This document shows positions 62,662 through 64,000 of a stretch of DNA of 64,000 nucleotides, piece by piece. Where the stretch lies: assembly GCA_040285745.1 (NCBI GenBank), contig JAUFOR010000006.1:496001-560000 (forward strand), in the 5' to 3' direction. How positions within the stretch are numbered: position 1 is the first letter of the stretch; every line of letters begins with the position of its first letter. A program made the position numbers and the translations under genes. Source of the DNA: Barthelona sp. PCE (taxonomy: Eukaryota; Metamonada: BaSk clade). The notes below the pieces were generated by a model. That model ran no database searches. It was given only the letters and a program-made list of their open reading frames with translations, and had not been told where the DNA came from.

Positions 62662-63624
62662 TTATTTACGACCTCTGTTACCCTTACCACCTCTCTTAGA
62701 GTTGATACGTTGTTGTTTACGTTGTTCTTGTTGCATATGAATACCAGTAGCCTTTTTCATATCCATACCCATGGATTCTCTATCAATCTTCCTTAATAAA
62801 CGCTGTTGGATCTTCTCTTCTTCTTCTTGCCCAAGGTTCTTCTTGTTCTTTCGGATACGTCTAGGCTCATTCTTTACCTCTCGATCGAACTCACCCATTG
62901 AAGCTGTAGCAAATTGAGCATTCTTTAGAGCCTTCTTCATCTGTTGCTTAGCAAGAGCACCCTTTTGCTTTGTTTTACGAAGAGCATGACTGACAAGACC
63001 TGTTGTACCAGGTTGTGCATTTTTGACCATTCTCCTCAAGTTTGCATCTTCACGTTTCTTTTGATTGCGGACACGAGTGCGTTTTTCCTCTTCACGTAGT
63101 GTGAAACCGTCAACTGTCTGACCTGGTTTAACTGCTATAGCAATATCATCAGGGGTGACTTCTTGTTTACCAAATCTACGTTCGTGTTTGCCCGTTTCAG
63201 GGTTGTACTCAAAAGGCGTCCTGCTCTTTTTGTTCTTAATACCCTTAGACTCAGCGAATTTCTCCCACCTGGTCTTCTCAGGAGCTACTGGTACTGGTTT
63301 CTCACGAGGAATGTTTTGTACTGGATATGGGAGATCCACGATCTTACCCTGTTCTGTCTTGCGATCAGAAACAGGTAAATTAAACATCTCATTGCTTAAA
63401 AGCTGCACTAAATTACGTGCATGATTCTGCATATTCAATTCTCTGTGTTCTTCTTGGAAGAATGCTGGGATGATATCACTACCATCAAAGCAAGTGAAAT
63501 TACCAAGATCTGACTCGTAAGTTGCAATTTCAGGGTGCAAAATCTCAGTAAGTTCCATTTGCTGGCTTTTGTGTGCTGCTAGGATACCACTTACATCCAT
63601 TGCTGTTTCATTTGTGCCTTCCAT
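62662..63624 (-). CDS. RRS1: Ribosome biogenesis regulatory protein RRS1
   Basis: A 320-residue nucleolar protein. The conserved RRS1 region spans ~65-190: ARNLVQLLSNEMFNLPV near 70, LPYPVQNIPREKPVPVAPEK (~105-125), TRWEKFAESKGIKNKKS and EYNPETGKHERRFG. Lys/Arg-rich sequence follows to the end (INSKRGGKGNRGRK). RRS1 works with RPF2 to place the 5S RNP on 60S precursors. The ATG giving MEGTNETAMDV is taken; a second in-frame ATG lies eight codons later (MDVSGILAAHK), and upstream extension to MKYSKGNYF is hydrophobic and unlikely. Converges on the SPT6-like gene with 50 bases between stops. With NOB1, DPH1 and RPL12 it is one of four translation-related genes here. Confidence 0.93.
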   Translation of the reverse strand: MEGTNETAMDVSGILAAHKSQQMELTEILHPEIATYESDLGNFTCFDGSDIIPAFFQEEHRELNMQNHARNLVQLLSNEMFNLPVSDRKTEQGKIVDLPYPVQNIPREKPVPVAPEKTRWEKFAESKGIKNKKSRTPFEYNPETGKHERRFGKQEVTPDDIAIAVKPGQTVDGFTLREEEKRTRVRNQKKREDANLRRMVKNAQPGTTGLVSHALRKTKQKGALAKQQMKKALKNAQFATASMGEFDREVKNEPRRIRKNKKNLGQEEEEKIQQRLLRKIDRESMGMDMKKATGIHMQQEQRKQQRINSKRGGKGNRGRK

Positions 63625-64000
63625 TGTGCCCCTTAATGTGTGAAATATGTGAAAAGGTAGAAAAACGCAAAAGTAATTTCCTTTACTGTATTTCAAATAA
63701 TTTTCCTTGGAATCCAGAATTTAACTTTACTTTGGGTACGGATACAATGTATAATATTAGCATAAAGCTTTCTGTAACAAGATAAAAATGATATTGCATA
63801 ATTCGCAACACTGTACATCGTTGGGTATCAGACAGGCGAACACCAACGGAACAGTTGAACCTTAGATATGTGTTATATAGCATGTAACTCTATCGTAGTT
63901 TGATTTATGTTTCTTGAACACAACAGGAAAGTGATTCCCCTAGAATATGGTAGTTTATGTCATAATCGTGGAATAAATATGCCTGAAACTAAAAGTTTGA
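63625..64000. other. Window-end non-coding sequence
   Basis: 376 AT-rich bases upstream of RRS1 to the end of the window. Short open frames (~65-70 codons) on both strands lack protein-like character. No RNA gene was recognised. Confidence 0.4.

Noticed and set aside
1-64000. CRISPR arrays, insertion sequences, rRNA genes, telomeric repeats, biosynthetic cluster
   Set aside because: None seen on either strand; the window is a dense set of individual eukaryotic housekeeping, flagellar and membrane genes.

Overview
This 64 kb window is nuclear DNA from a compact-genome, flagellated unicellular eukaryote. Most genes are single long open frames and only two short introns could be argued for. The gene content is eukaryotic: 60S ribosomal protein L12, NOB1, RRS1, DPH1, SPT6, MLH1, condensin II CAP-H2, Rpn13, V-ATPase subunit d, a class I-like PI3-kinase, Pecanex and SAM50. 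Several genes belong to cilia or basal bodies (FOR20/CEP20, an MNS1-like axonemal protein, a CDKL kinase, an EFHB/CFAP21-like protein, a DNAJC27-type GTPase). An acetate-type transporter, a flavin-reductase-domain protein and a divergent SAM50 would suit a protist with reduced mitochondria, for example a metamonad, but the lineage cannot be fixed from the sequence.

Layout. 0-14.6 kb: polytopic membrane protein, a 2116-residue macroglobulin-like protein, a HEAT-repeat protein and a Rad9-like clamp. 15-19 kb: acetate transporter (with intron), RPL12, DPH1. 18.6-31 kb: CDKL kinase, Pecanex, V-ATPase d, FEX fluoride channel, PI3K, MNS1-like protein. 31.2-33.9 kb: GC-rich cassette copy 1 (amino acid transporter diverging from a flavin-reductase protein). 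34-49.5 kb: twelve AT-rich genes. 49.6-52.4 kb: cassette copy 2, inverted. 52.5-64 kb: a 1661-residue receptor-like membrane protein, a small putatively myristoylated protein, SPT6-like, RRS1.

The outstanding feature is the cassette. A divergent gene pair of about 2.74 kb (hand-counted lines 55-78% GC) sits twice, in inverted orientation, in DNA of about 20-35% GC. I found no substitution between the copies, only four single-base indels. The identity stops inside the last codons of both genes, where the two copies carry different but homologous endings. This points to ongoing ectopic gene conversion, perhaps GC-biased, more than to a simple fresh duplication. One indel frameshifts the transporter in copy 2.

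Genes are packed tightly. Convergent neighbours are 1-4 bases apart or overlap (NOB1/PH protein, CDKL/Pecanex, SAM50/FOR20, V-ATPase d/FEX), so 3' processing signals must lie inside neighbouring coding sequence. Several starts are preceded by a shared CTYACSTTTA-like element. I saw no operon-like novel system, CRISPR, mobile element, tRNA or rRNA.
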